From the NCBI GenBank assembly GCA_028095005.1, contig CM051460.1:290831074-290895073 (forward strand): a stretch of DNA of 64,000 nucleotides, given 5' to 3'. The notes under the pieces were generated by a model, which was not told where the DNA came from, did no database searches, and saw only the letters and a program-made list of their open reading frames with translations. The position numbers and the translations under genes were made by a program. The stretch is from Rhynchospora pubera (lineage: Eukaryota; Streptophyta; Magnoliopsida; Poales; Cyperaceae). Shown piece by piece: positions 44,001 through 56,845 of this stretch (its first letter is position 1; each line of letters opens with the position of its first letter).

Positions 44001-45642
44001 CTCCAACAGAATTGTAGAATTTGGAGAACCCAAAAGCATGCAGAAATTTTAGCTACCAATACGAATCAGAACCCTTGTACTCGTATATTTTAAGAAGGTC
44101 GCTGCATTTAGATTGATAAATTGTACCTCCATCAACTCTTGTACTGCATGTGCTGACTGAGTATTGTTTAAGAGACTCGATGACACGTGGAGTGCAGTAT
44201 TCATCTGCCGCAGCAAATCCAAGGTAATTGTATGAACCCAGATTCAGGCACTTGGTTGTCTTCTCAGTGCGACTGTTTTTCATTTCAAAATTGTACAACG
44301 TAAGAACTAAGAAATATCCTGGAAAACGCAAACGCAAAGAACCTAACTAAAAGTAAATAGGTCATACTGTACACACCAAAAATAAGAAAAGTGACAAGTA
44401 GACCCACCAACTCAACTTTCTTAATTTCTTCGCAGACTACAGAGTGGACCTCGTAATCTCACATTAAATAGATGAGACACAACTGCCAGCATTGAGGTAA
44501 ATCGAAGATATTTTTGGCATTTCATGGTTTACAGGGGCATATTTGACAATTACATGTTTTAGATTCACACATGAAAATATAGCAAAAAACAAGCATAACC
44601 AGACTTACTGGAGAGTCTTGTTATTGTCATCCGAGTAGCGCTCAACCACATCAAACCAGGAATCAGGGGCGCTGGAAATTGGTCTCCCAAAGCAGTCCTG
44701 CCATTTTATTATTCCATTAATTTTATTACTACACCAATGATAAATTTGCATAAAATATCCCAACAAATTTTGTGAAATCACGCAACTCAGTAGTTCTCCA
44801 GCATTTGCATGAAATCCCAGGTGTATTGTACAACTTAAATGAAAATATATACACCGACACAAGCATTTTCCATTGTACAAAGGTAGGGACACTAATTTTT
44901 ACTGGGTAATAATCCACTAAGACAACTCTGTCATACATCCCAACCATAAAGTGGCTTCCAAAACAGTGACTTCAACGTACAGGAAACTGCAAAATGAAAT
45001 TATAAATTAAGAAAAGCAGATATAGATTGCAACAAAGACCCACCTGAATTCGGAGATAGAGCCGTCTCGTGTAGAAATCTTCATATCCTAAACATATTGG
45101 TGCATAACCCTATACCATAAGTAAAAGGTTAGTTAACAAGCCAGACTTAAGAAATTATAAATATACTCAGTACGCAAAGTAATCTTAGAAAGATAGCTGA
45201 TGCATCTAGCACCAACATCAACCATTTTTCTTTTTGTATAAAATCATCAAATCCAAGTGCCAAAGCTGCTAGGATGCAAGCTTCTTTTAATCCTAATTGA
45301 TAAAACTAAGGTTGGCACAAAATAATTGGAATCATGTTTGTCAACCCAATTGAGCTTAATTGGGGAATACCCATACATTGACCTTCAACGTAATTACAAA
45401 ATTGGTTTTATATTATGATAAAACTGAGCAAAAGAAATGTGATTCTTCGTATATGATAGGTAAAGTAAAAGCTAATCGAATCAAAAGGTACAGTGAAATA
45501 GAAAAGAAAATTGAACCTGAAGATTGTTAGATTTAGACCAATCGAAGATCTTGCGAAAGAAATCTCGCAAATGGCCGAAGACGAAGAGGATTCCGTAACT
45601 GAAAAGCGTGGTCAAAGCGGTCAAGTAAGGTAACCTCACCAT
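41017..45642 (-). CDS. LCB2: Serine palmitoyltransferase subunit LCB2, 12 exons, 489 residues
   Basis: LCB2 with LCB1 condenses serine and palmitoyl-CoA at the ER to begin sphingolipid synthesis. Exons: 45517-45642, 45044-45109, 44609-44697, 44127-44272, 43588-43712, 43384-43477, 43036-43199, 42485-42646, 42015-42141, 41759-41925, 41548-41655, 41017-41112. All have GT-AG introns and consistent phases. Their sum is 489 codons, the usual plant length. The N-terminus (MVRLPYLTALTTLFSYGILF) includes a membrane segment. LDEAHSIG and GTFTKSFGSCGG carry the PLP-binding residues, with the Schiff-base Lys at 311. RPWKKIIVIIEGIYSMEGE and LYNPAKIPAFSRECL are also family blocks. No frameshift or stop interrupts it, so it is probably functional. 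The start is the ATG giving the conserved N-terminus; an upstream in-frame ATG exists but would extend beyond the family length. Confidence 0.97.
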
Positions 45643-47007
45643 TGTTCGAGTTTCAAAGTTGGGATCTCGCGCTTTTCTCTCCTGTGTTTCAACGAGATCT
45701 TTACGAGTGGAAGTGTTGGTGAGAAAGGGATGGAGTGAAATGGCTTTTAAAGGTGCATTGGAAGAGAGGAATTTTCTCAAAAAAAAAAAAAAAAAAAAAG
45801 AGAGGAATTTTCTTTTCTTTTTCTCCTCTTGTTTTCTCGGTCGTTAATGGCGTTCGCTGGAGAAAGTAGAAAGAGAGAGATTAAGAGAGAGATGATGTGG
45901 GTCCGGTACAAAGACAAATTTTTGAACCAAGAAAAAAAAAATCTAAGGAAAGTATTGGGATTAAGAGTTTTAAACTTTTAATGATGAGATATACCATTTA
46001 ATTTAAATTGAATAGTTTAAATTAATCAAAATTTGTATGTCTATCATAAAATATGTATGATATCTTATATAAACTGTATGGCCTAAGTTGACGGAAGTAA
46101 TTAAATTTTCTAATCATTATATGTCCGTTGTTATTTAATCTTTTAGAATAAATAGGAAGAGAAATGTCAAATTAGAACGAAGTAAAGCATTTCTCGCATA
46201 ATAAAAGAAAGAAAACTTAATAATGGCAGCTGCATTGAGGAACATGTATTTATTTCTATATGTAATTTATCAAATTATTATGACTTATGAGATTCAAATA
46301 CTAAATATGCGTTGTCATTTTTCTCAACATAAAGATTTCTTATATAATCGTTTATCATTATTCACACTTAAAAGTAAAAAAGTTCTCAACATAAGATATT
46401 AACTTTTCATTCTTATTGTAATCATATATAGTTCATATAATATTTTTTTCAATTGGAATTTACTTTATTTTTTTTAAATAGGCATTGATTTGTAAAATAG
46501 TGGTAGACCAGGACCATTTAAATAATTTCAGTGATGACATTTGAACATTGACCCATAAAAATCCCAATGAGCCCACGCGTTCGTTTCCGCTGCCATTCGA
46601 CCCACTTATGAACCGTTAGATTTAATACGAACGAACGAGATTATAGAAGGGAATTCTCAAATAATATCAGTAGGTTTATTTGATCCGTTTGTTTTAGACC
46701 AGGCCAGGTTTTATTTTAACGAATAACAGCGTATATTCACGCGTCAACGCTCTTGTTTCTTTTCCTGCTTCTATTTAATTTGGTGACGCCACTTAAATTT
46801 GATTTCTCCCGTTCTCCGACGTAACAGCTCAGCTAAGCTGTACACCTTTTTTTTTCGTCAGAAAGATTTAAAAAAAAAAAACTGTACATCTTTTGCTAAC
46901 TAACCCTGAAATTTTTTTGCTTCTGAATGTATAGTTTTAATTCGATTTTTTTTTAAATTAATTAAGGACGTTTATTTATATAAACATATTCCGATTACTA
47001 AAAGAAG
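45643..47007. promoter_or_regulatory. LCB2 upstream region
   Basis: The leader holds an A-run (45781-45799 on the plus strand) and GA-rich stretches near 45865-45895. A segment with CACGCG and ACGAACGAACG motifs lies at 46570-46800. No second gene is recognised in it. Promoter limits cannot be set from sequence alone. Confidence 0.4.
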
Positions 47008-47969
47008 AAAAAATTGGATATAACCCCTACAATTAGAGGATAAACCCCCAACAATTTTGAAAACCAGATATAACCCCCTCCAATCATGTTTAAACCGGAT
47101 ATAACCTCTTTCTATTGATTTTAATTATTTTTAATTGAAATAAATAAATCACATAAAATTTTGACCAAATTATCCACCTCCTTTCCGAAGAAATTTCACC
47201 TTCCTCCCTCGTATTTTGTTTTCTTTCCCTCCAGACGCAACAAACAATTGCTCTAAATGATCTAATAGCATTAATATTTCTTTGATCCTTCTACGTTCAC
47301 TACGGAAAACCTTTCAACTTCTTTCTCTTTTAAATTAACGAAACTTTCACATGCTTTCTCTTTTAAATTAACGATACTAACTAGTCTCTTTCTGGTCCGA
47401 ATAAAAATGGATACGGAAGTCAAATAACAACCTTTTTCATTCTTTGATTATTCAACATGACTTTCAAGATTACAAGATACAATTCCAATTTACAACACAA
47501 CTTTCGAGATCGTGGTTGAATCGAGTATTGACTCATATTTGAGGGTCCTGTACTAGTATTTTTTTTTCCTAGCTTAATGCTATTTCTACCACCCAATATT
47601 AGTTAAAATCAACAGGTCATTGAAAGGTTCTAATACTTGCTAGTTTGGCGTGAGAACACTTTGTATTATTGTATTCGTATATCAAAATTATTCACAGCAA
47701 ACAAAGGACAAACGGAGAGACATGAGTCCAACTATGCATAAAGAAATTTTTATCCTGGATACTTAATAAGGAAGTTGTTTTGGAAAAAAGAAGGTAGTTT
47801 GGTCATAATTTTATGTGGTTCATTTATTTTAATTAAAATATAATTAAAATAAATAGAAAGGGGTTATATCCGGTTTAAACATGATTGGAGAGGGTTATGT
47901 CCGGTTTTGAAGATTGTAGGAGGTTATATCCAATTAGAGAAAATTGTAGGGGTTATATTCAATTTTTCC
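47008..47969. mobile_element. Long-terminal-inverted-repeat element, about 960 bp
   Basis: The terminal 130-160 bp are inverted copies: ATTGGATATAACCCCTACAA at the left and its near-complement at the right. Internal CCGGATATAACC blocks and ATTTTAATTATTTTAATT are mirrored. The centre (47170-47800) has no reading frame of note. Long inverted ends suggest a non-autonomous MULE; the 9-bp target duplication is doubtful. Confidence 0.65.
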
Positions 47970-48240
47970 ATTAAAGGAAAGGACTTCCTCTCTTCCAGTT
48001 CCGCATTCAGAGGAAATTAAATCCGTTACATTAAATAAAATATGTGTCGCTGATGAGCTCTACTAATTAAACTCTCACGTTCTCTTGATTCAAATTATTA
48101 AGAAATAATAATATCCAGTTTGTTCACAGGCAACAAGCGGTGTCTGAATGGTTGAATTTGTTACAAATTAAATTTAATTTCTTTTGATAGTAAGCTGCAA
48201 GCGGATCTAATCCAACCTGTTTAGTTACAGACTATTTAAA

Positions 48241-48450
48241 AATATACATGATGTGTCCGGGTTAAGGATCAAATAAATACAGCCAATAATTTGAGATACA
48301 TGCATTTAACTTTGATCTTCTTATATCTGAATGAAATAAAGAATATACATGATCCCGACTATCTGTGTCCATGTTAAGGATCAAATAAATACAGCCAATA
48401 ATTTGAGATACATGCATTTAACTTTGATCTTCTTATATCTGAATGAAACA
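48241..48450. repeat. About 110-bp tandem direct duplication
   Basis: TTAAGGATCAAATAAATACA and the next 75 bases occur twice, 111 bases apart, almost unchanged. Confidence 0.95.
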
Positions 48451-48476
48451 AAAAAAATGGCTAATGTGTTATCGAT

Positions 48477-48830
48477 GACATGGAAGATCCCATGCCAACG
48501 AGTCATTTTTTGAGATCCAAAATTCAAATGATTAATCTGAACTAAATTGAAATATCCTTGGTGAACAAATTTTATATTTTTTTTGGAAATATTTTGCTAT
48601 TTATTATGATATTTTTAACAACATTAATATTAGAGTATTTCAACCCTCTAAATTAAAAATATCATAATAAATAGTAAAAAAAATTTAAAAAATATATAAA
48701 ATTTGGTCTCCAAGGGTATTTTAATATTGTGATCAACTTAAAAGGTTTGGATCAACCATTTAAATTTTGATCTCGAAAAACGAGTCGATTGAAAATTGAT
48801 GGCACGTGCCGCGCGTTAGCCATTCTCATG
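48477..48830. mobile_element. Fold-back element D, diverged
   Basis: Arms with GAGATCCAAAATTCAAATGA and TTTAAATTTTGATCTCG are imperfectly inverted. The core includes CAAATTTTATATTTTTTTTG and its complement. It is a member of the 16325/16816 family. Confidence 0.65.
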
Positions 48831-49778
48831 AAACAAATTTACAATTGGCGTGATTACTACGAATTTTGCATGAGAAAAAGATCATGACCCTACTGGTCCA
48901 ATTTCTAAAGGATTAAAAAAGAAAATTTAATGAAAGACTCAGCTCATTAACCTATCAGGTCAGTATTAATTAGATGGATTAATTGAGATCAATATGCATT
49001 TACGGAGGATTTACAATAACACAACCATTGATGCCAAAAAAAAAATTGGGCTTGTTTGTCGTCACAAAAAAAATATCACAAGAACAGCATTTTTAAAATA
49101 GTAAAAGAAAAATAATGTTATTGGGGAGAGTTCACGGTGTAATTTTTGCACTATTTATAATAATAAAATGAAATGCTTTAAAACTTTCAAACTCCATTAC
49201 AACGGGAGGATTTAATTTATTATTGTTATTATTTTTTTTGGGGGGGGGGGGAATTTCTGTTAAAAAAAATCAGAATACCTAGAGAGTCTATATTATATAT
49301 TGAGCCATTTAAAATTCTCATTCCATATGTATTTTGACATTTAGATTTCAGCTGCAATTGAAGATGACATACTGACAAGCCAGAGATCCTTGGGAAATGA
49401 TTACCGATATATTTGAAGTCAAGTATCAACAAATTATTATTATTATATGCGTCGACTCCAAAGGCTATAAACATGTAACTTTTTATTAAGATGACACAAG
49501 CATTTTCACCACTAATTTAAAATACGCATGTGAACAAGAAAGTTCTAAAGATTGTGAAGAATCTGCCTGTTGAACATGTTGAAGTTCGATAGGCTGTATA
49601 TGGAGATATGTCAAATTATGTCAATAATTTAAACTTTAAACAGAAGTTTGAGTCAATACTGCATTGCTTTGTGTTAAGTTTCTTTGACGTACATTTCCAG
49701 TTGGTCAAGATAGACTAATTTTTGTCTCTTGACCGGCTGTGAATTAGAGAAAAGACTCAGTAAAAATGGAGGAACTAT
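48831..49778. other. Intergenic, no gene seen
   Basis: AT-rich, with a T-run followed by a G-run at about 49231-49251. No coding signal. Confidence 0.6.
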
Positions 49779-49935
49779 GGGTGCGTTTGGATAGGTGTGG
49801 GAAGAAAGGGAAGAAGGAAAGAAGTGGGAAGAAATATTGGGAAGTGTGTAACTTTGTGAAGAGTTTGGATTGTTTATAATTTTTTTTTTCTTCTTCCTTC
49901 TTCTTCTTCTTTCTTCCAACGATCCAAACGCACCC
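49779..49935. mobile_element. MITE with GGGTGCGTTTGGAT ends, 157 bp
   Basis: The 14-bp inverted ends GGGTGCGTTTGGAT and ATCCAAACGCACCC are perfect. The target duplication is TAT. The inside is purine-rich on one arm and pyrimidine-rich on the other, so the whole folds. Confidence 0.8.
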
Positions 49936-50392
49936 TATGAAATTATAAAATATTCTTATTTGACGTGCAGAGTGCGGTGGGTATGTATCCAAAACAAACA
50001 TTTTCTGTTTTTTGTATAATATAAAAACCCATAATTCGACAAAATTTTATCTTATTTACACAAGGGCCAGAAAAAAAAAATAATAAAAATAAAAGAAACA
50101 GTTGAAGGAATAGAATCACAACCCCTTTCTTCACAATTTCTTGCTAGACAGCCAGAGCTTAGTAAAAATGGCACCAATCTTTCCTCTCTTTTTCATTTTC
50201 TTCAAAGTTAGTATTTCGTGAGACAAAGACAGAATATTATTTCCTCAAATAAGAGGGTCCCAAAATATGTTACCAAAAATGGCTTAAATAAGGTGATGGA
50301 AAAGATTAAGTGACAGGCCATAATTATTGCTAAATGCTAGTACATCCTTATATGTAAATTAATTGTTCTGATGTAGCACAGCTTGCTTTCTG

Positions 50393-50660
50393 ATGGAGCC
50401 AGAAAAATTAACAATGGGGTTCACTAAATTAATAGCATTCAAATTATCACATTAAGTATAGATAAATTAGACTCCAAAAAAAATTGTCAAAAAGATTAAA
50501 CTACAAAATATGTATGGGGTTCAACAATGAAAAATTAACTAAATGTTTATGGGGTTTAAATATATGGTTAAGATAATAAAATTACATTTTATACTTATAA
50601 ATACTCACCACCAGTAATATTATTTTAAAAAATTGGGGTGACATTGCATGTAAATCCGTC
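50393..50660. mobile_element. hAT-like MITE, 268 bp
   Basis: The target duplication GCTTTCTG/CCTTTCTG (one mismatch) is at 50385-50392 and 50661-50668. It is related to 40027-40300 by its ATGGGGTTCA interior motifs and GGAGCCAG-type end. Confidence 0.7.
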
Positions 50661-50668
50661 CCTTTCTG

Positions 50669-51339
50669 TCTCCATCAAAATAGAAGCTCGCTATTCCAAT
50701 CAATTTTATTTTCAACTCTATAAGCAGAACAGTATATATGTTTATGAAACAAAGGGAATTGTCAAGTGTACGTATTTACAATACTTATGTCGTGTACATA
50801 TAGACGCCAGTTACAGTGTCTCCTATATATATTGAAGGCAAGGTTATCATTTTGAGATTGATACTAACATTATTGTTCATGCCGACCAATATAAGAAATT
50901 ATTTCATGTGGAGACCAAGTACCAATGGTGAAAGAAAGAATTGAAGAAAAGAGAAGATGGAAGGGATTGACTTGAAAAATCTGAATTTCTCAGAGAAAAA
51001 TCGATGCCCAACTTCATATATCAGGTATGCGCAGGTTTTTGTATAGGGTCAGACATCTCATAAAATATGATTTCAGATTTGCTTGCTTCCATTTTTCGGC
51101 TGAAGTAAATAGTATGCCCCATTTTCTTATGGCCAACACGCTATATAATTACAGTCAGAATAATGTATTCTGGAATACATTATTCAAACGGATTAAAATT
51201 GGCATTCTCTATTCTTTAATTTGTTAATCCCTCCAAATTAATTATTTCCAGTTTTCAATATCCTTAAAAATAAAACAAAATTTCAAATAATATACAATAT
51301 TCTGGTTTACGACAGAAATATTATCAATGTACTTGTTTT
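50669..51339. other. Intergenic, no gene seen
   Basis: AT-rich sequence. The 65- and 66-residue frames have no recognisable motif. Confidence 0.6.
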
Positions 51340-51545
51340 CACCATTTACTGAATCCTCATCCGCTCCCGCGCGGGACCATCCCGCACAGCCTACGAACCG
51401 TCCGATCTGATTTGAACGGTTCGGATCTATCAATCTGGTTACATGCACGGGACTCCCTTTGTCATTGAGATTAAATCATACGGTTGTGATTCCTGCGCTG
51501 CACGGTCCCGCGCGAGACTGGATTTCATTTCCCATTTACTTGCTG
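51340..51545. repeat. GC-rich inverted repeat
   Basis: CGCGCGGGACCATCCCGCAC at 51370-51389 is mirrored by GCACGGTCCCGCGCGAG at 51501-51517, and CGAACCGTCC is mirrored by GGACGG-like sequence inside. It may be a small MITE; its ends are uncertain. Confidence 0.5.
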
Positions 51546-51621
51546 TTTTTTCGTTTTTTCCTCAAACTTTCTTTGACAAGAAATCCTTCTGCAACTGTTA
51601 CAAACTTAGTTTAGGGACGAC

Positions 51622-51778
51622 TAGGGCTGAAAACGAAAGTCGTTTTAACCGTTTTTCATTTCGTTTCATCCGGATGAAACGGTTAACGAAACAACAAAAT
51701 GATTTTGTTTGTTTGGACGAAACGGTTAACGGAACAACAAAACGATTTCGTTTGGTTGGACGAAACGGTTAACGACTC
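51622..51778. repeat. hAT-type repeat with ACGAAACGGTTAACG motif
   Basis: GGACGAAACGGTTAACG occurs in three near copies. The left edge TAGGGCTGAAAACG resembles a hAT terminus, but the right end and target duplication were not found. Confidence 0.55.
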
Positions 51779-52080
51779 AACTAGTTGAGATTTCAGAAAT
51801 CCTAATCTCAGCCCAACTAGGCCAGATTTTCAATCTAGGCCTAGAATGTCAATGTACTTGGTAGCTTAGATATCAAACTAGAACGCATGCCAATGTACTT
51901 TTTTTTATCCAAACTTGGTCCTTTAAAATGTTCCATGGGCCTAAGATATCAAACTAGAACGCATGCCAATTTTTCGTAGATGGACCGCACTCCGCACATA
52001 CGGCCGACTGTTCTCTCTGCTTCCAAACTCGAGCCATTAAATTAAACTCTACAAAATAAAAAAAATTTCGTATTTGCAAG

Positions 52081-52398
52081 TAGATATGTCAATATCAACG
52101 TTTGTAAACGTTGTTCCGTTCTGTTTCATCCAAACGAATGTTAAACGAAAGCGAAATTAATTTTCATTTTTGAAAACAGAACGGAAACAGAACCAAAATT
52201 TATAAACGTTACCAAAACAAAAAATGGAATTATGCTAGAATCAAAAGTAAATGTAGGACGGAACGTTAAACGGGAAAGAAAAACTGTTTTGTTAGACGAA
52301 ACAGAACGGAAACGGAAGAGATTTCTGTTTTATCGTCTGAAACGGAACCAAAGCGAAAATAGATTGTCCCACGTTCCGTTTTAACGTTTTACAGGTAT
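52081..52398. mobile_element. hAT-like MITE, 318 bp
   Basis: The target duplication ATTTGCAAG/ATTTGTAAG (one mismatch) is at 52072-52080 and 52399-52407. The left end TAGATATGTCAATATCAACG is of hAT type. The inside is full of AACGGAA and GTTCCGTT motifs. Confidence 0.7.
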
Positions 52399-53339
52399 AT
52401 TTGTAAGAATAAAATGTAAGGGGTTATTAAACATTTTTATTTTTTTTTTACTTTGGTAAAAATATATCAATTCCAACCGCACTTGCGTCTTTTACTTGCT
52501 TTTTTAGCACTAAATGCTCTGAACTGAGAACGACTGTTGAATAGTTGATAGTACATCGGTGCGATGGAATGACCTAACGCTCGAAGCTGCTTGATGGAAT
52601 GACGTTTTATAAGGGTGCACATTTGCAGATGGCCCCTTCTTTTCATTAATTTTTTTTCTCTATTTTATATCCAAGACTTTTTAGGATGTTGGATGTATGT
52701 ACATTTGCTGTATTATGACTCTAGTTATTTAATAAAGCCCACTTGCCGATTTTTTTTTAAATAAAAAAACATTGGTGCGATGATTGCCGGATTTCATTGT
52801 ATACAATGGTGAGCAAAAACGTTAAAATAATAAAATAGCAATGTTTGTTCTGATGTAATATTACACGAGAACATTAATACATTGGTACATAATTTTCATG
52901 GGAACACAATTTTTCCAAAATGTTGCGTACAGGATATGCATGACCTTCTAGAAAAAAGCCTACAATACTCAATACATGTATATTTTTAACAATTTGCATG
53001 CATACGCGTACAAACGGACAATGGAACATAATATTGCATTCCTTCTTCAAAATTCCAATATATTGTGGACAATATATTTGATATGATGTCACATCATGGT
53101 GCTAATGTTGCTAGCCTGCATGCAAATTGGAAAAAAGAAGTAAAAATTAGAAATTATCTTCAAGTGAATGATATTTAAAAACTTGGAAGTATTTTTTGAA
53201 AATTAAATTTTTCATATTTGATTAAATTAATCCTTTGGTTGAGCCAACTCAACATTCAGCAAATGACCTTAATTATACGCTGAACGAAAGAAAAAACATT
53301 TAACATAATAAATAAAAAGTATTCATTTTCCGGTAGTTA

Positions 53340-53950
53340 ATAACCTATGATGCACGGTTGCAGGTGCGGGTATCGTATCTAATACGGTACGGATGTAGGG
53401 ATACGCTATTTTTTTAAAAAAAATAGAGTACAAAAATACATATATATATATATATATAATAATAATAATTAAAATATAATAACTATACAATTATCGAAGC
53501 CATTATGGTACATTAAACTTTTTTTAAAATAAAATCTTGAAAATAATTAAAAGAAAGTTTATGTTTAATAAAATATTTTTGTTAAAAATTTTTGGATAAG
53601 TGAACGTTCGTTAAAACACCTTTGTTGTATCAGACATGATTGTAGAATAAAAAAACGTACAATTTTTCTGTGCCTTTGGATCTTTGGATCATTTGTTTGA
53701 TCAAGCATGCATTTATTTAAGATATTTTTAAATCCAGAAAAATCTGGACTGTACATTTAAAAAAAAATGTAACCTAGCCGTACCAGCCCACATATCTAAG
53801 ACGTACCTGGACTGAATTTACAAGTCAAACGCATTAAAATAATTAGATTCGCCACGCGAAGTGTTAGGTGTGCGTATCGGATACGTGGGTGCAGGTATCT
53901 TGGAGCGTATCTGAAAAAAATGCTAATACGTACGTAATAATTTACTAATT
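53340..53950. repeat. Transposon debris with GTATCGGATACG motifs
   Basis: GGTGCGGGTATCGTATC at the left and GTGCGTATCGGATACGTGGG at the right bracket AT-rich sequence. The class cannot be assigned. Confidence 0.45.
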
Positions 53951-54109
53951 AAGAAGAATTAATACACCTCAAGTAAAATCGCGCAATAAACAAAAATTGA
54001 GAGATTTATCGTTATTTTCGGTAAACAAAATTTTAACATACTAAAGGTTATATATATATATATATATGACGTATTAGTATTATTTATTTAACATAATATA
54101 TATGTATAG

Positions 54110-54480
54110 AGAGAGATTGGCTAAAGTATACTCCAGCATACGGATCAAACCCGTATGCTGGAATTGTTTTTCAAAATCTAAAATTCAAACAGTCGATCCA
54201 AACCGTTCAAGTTGTTCTCCATATAAAAATATCCTTGGAGACCAAATTTTACATTTTTCGAATTTTTTTGCTATATATTATGCTATTTTCAAATTGAAGG
54301 GTCAGAAATACTCTTTTATAGCGTTTTTTGAAAATAGCATAATATATAGTAAAAAAATTCGAAAAAAATATAAATTTTGTTTTCCTAAGAGATTTCAATT
54401 TGGAGAACAATTTGAACGGTTCGGATCGACTGTATGAATTTTAGATTGTGAAAAACGACTCCGTATGAAGACCACGTGAT
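54110..54480. mobile_element. Fold-back element E
   Basis: The arms mirror each other through CCGTTCAA/TTGAACGG, ACCAAATTTTACA and a centre with TTTTGAAAATAGCATAATAT. The left end carries an extra hairpin (CCAGCATACGG...CCGTATGCTGG). Confidence 0.75.
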
Positions 54481-56024
54481 GAAGCTACATCTAGATTTAA
54501 AAAAATGACGCCGAAGACTGTGGGTTGGACAAATATATATATTAGGAATGAAAGTTCGAGCAAAACAATATTACTATTTAAATATATATTTTTTCTTTCA
54601 ACCAAATTAAATCAAACTGGAATGATTATGGTCTTGAGTAACGTAAATAGTTTTAAGTCAGTAAATAAAAGTCTTAGATTTTTTTTTAGTCTTTTTATAA
54701 TCTTTTGTTTACGTTTTGAAAAGAAAATTATATAGAGCTACTTTAAAAAGTTATGCTTGACTCGTAGACATTAATAGATAAAGATAAAGATAAAGGAGTT
54801 CAATAATTATGTTAAAAATTAAGCACCTAAAAGTCATTATGAGAAGAGACAAACTTGCATTAAAAGTCAGCAAACCACTATATTTCTAGGCACTACTAGA
54901 ATGCGACTTATCTGCAACGCGAATAGGCGTCCGTAGTCCGACACAAAAAGCCCGTTACGTCCACTTAGCGACGCTATCTAAGGGACCCAGATAATCTAGC
55001 CCCTAATACTAAACATCTGGGTCGGACGGTCGCTAATTAATTTACTACGTCCTTAATTCTGGGTCGGTATAACGACGCAAGCCTTCTCGTTTGATGGCTG
55101 ATTCGGCGGTTAATTGCGTCGCTACTTAGAGTTTACCTTGTCGTTGGACCAACGCCTTCACTTAGCGACCCAGATAATATATTGTCAGAGTTTAGTGAGT
55201 TCCACATTCAATTACAGTCGGTATGGTGACGTTATTAATTATCGACCCTGATAATATATCACGGGACCCACAGTCAGAATTTAGTGGGGACCATAGTATA
55301 TTCTTGTATGTGTGCGTTGCTATTAATTTGAATCCAAGGCATCGTTATAGCGACGCAATTGTTAATATCGGTATCGATTTCATTTATACAGTCATCCAAT
55401 TCTTCCCGTACCAATTAGGTACCATCACTATTTAATTCATATTATTTTAATCAAATCACAGATATTTACAATTCACAAGCATACATATATTCACATTGTA
55501 TAAAAAAAGATCACACAATCAAGCAAAAAATCTAATTAAATTCATAAATTTCATTTCATTAAAAAAAATCAACATCCAATACAGTAATTAGGAATAACCC
55601 ACAAATATTCTGATACAAATCAAAGCTCTATACATAAGAGCATGACAATCTAACTATGTCGCGATGAAGTCTTTCAACTTAAATTCTGAAAACCATCCAT
55701 ATACTCATGATAATGTTGGTTGGTGTGGATTGGCTAAGTCTTGCAAAAATCTGACTAAATATCAAGATTGAGTTAGCAATCACTAACAAAACCTACTCTA
55801 TATTGGCAATTGCTATGTACTGCATTTACTGGGAGAACCTATTTGTTCATAGTAAATATTAAAACTTGACAGCTACATTAACATTCCACTAGACAAAACA
55901 TACAAGCATTTACAACAAAAGCAAGTCAACTAGATACCAATTTCTGCGAGAAAAAGAATAATATATCAATTCAGAATTAAGCTAAATTGAAATCGAGCAG
56001 CACAGAAGCCAATTTACTAACGAT

Positions 56025-56160
56025 AGCATGTGCAATTACATGTCCAATTTACTAACGATAGGCATGTGCAATTACATGTGCAATTTACTAACGATAGGCA
56101 TGTGCAATTACATGTCCAATTTACTAATGATAGGCATGTGCAATTACATGTGCAATTACA
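56025..56160. repeat. Minisatellite, 35-36 bp unit, about 4 copies
   Basis: CATGTGCAATTACATGTCCA followed by ATTTACTAACGATAGG recurs. The two overlapping 70-residue repetitive frames are by-products. Confidence 0.95.
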
Positions 56161-56845
56161 TGAAAAAGACATCGAAAAACATGAGGAACATGAACACCCA
56201 AATTCAGATTTGGCGTACTTATATCTACCAAAAAGTCTAGAAGCATAGTAAATTTGGTATTAGCCGATTAAATGAGAATCATACCTTAAAAAGCTGCGGC
56301 AATTGAAGATGAAACTAACTCTTCTACCTTTTTATAAAATTACAGTAATTACATTAATTGGAATCACAACCAATTTAAAAGCACATATGAGTCATTAATA
56401 ATTACAAGACAACACAGAGAATCATAAAAAATAAAAAACATTACCTCAATTGAACGTGTTGAAATTGCCTCATGCTACAGCTCATATATACAGCTTCTCC
56501 CTATTAGACCACTCCATTGTCGACCTCTATGGAATAAAAATAAAAGGCTAAAAAATACTAAACACATTTGACACAATACCAAACTGTACCACCTCAGTCA
56601 TACTGCACTTGTTTTTTGTAAATATAGAGGACACAATACCAAATTAGGTTAACACGTCTTAAGATCTTTCTAGGACTAGAAGATCAACAATTTAGTTTCA
56701 TTTTTTTAAAAATGAAGGCTTCTATTTGCATATATATTATGATCAGATTCCAACCTTCATTTTTATTAACAAGCTACAGTCAAAGAAAACAAGTTGCACA
56801 ATTACAAATCAATTGGAAATTAAGGAAAGCAACAATGTTATATAC

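Noticed and set aside
56028..56248. Two overlapping 70-72 residue repetitive frames
   Set aside because: They are by-products of a 35-bp minisatellite.
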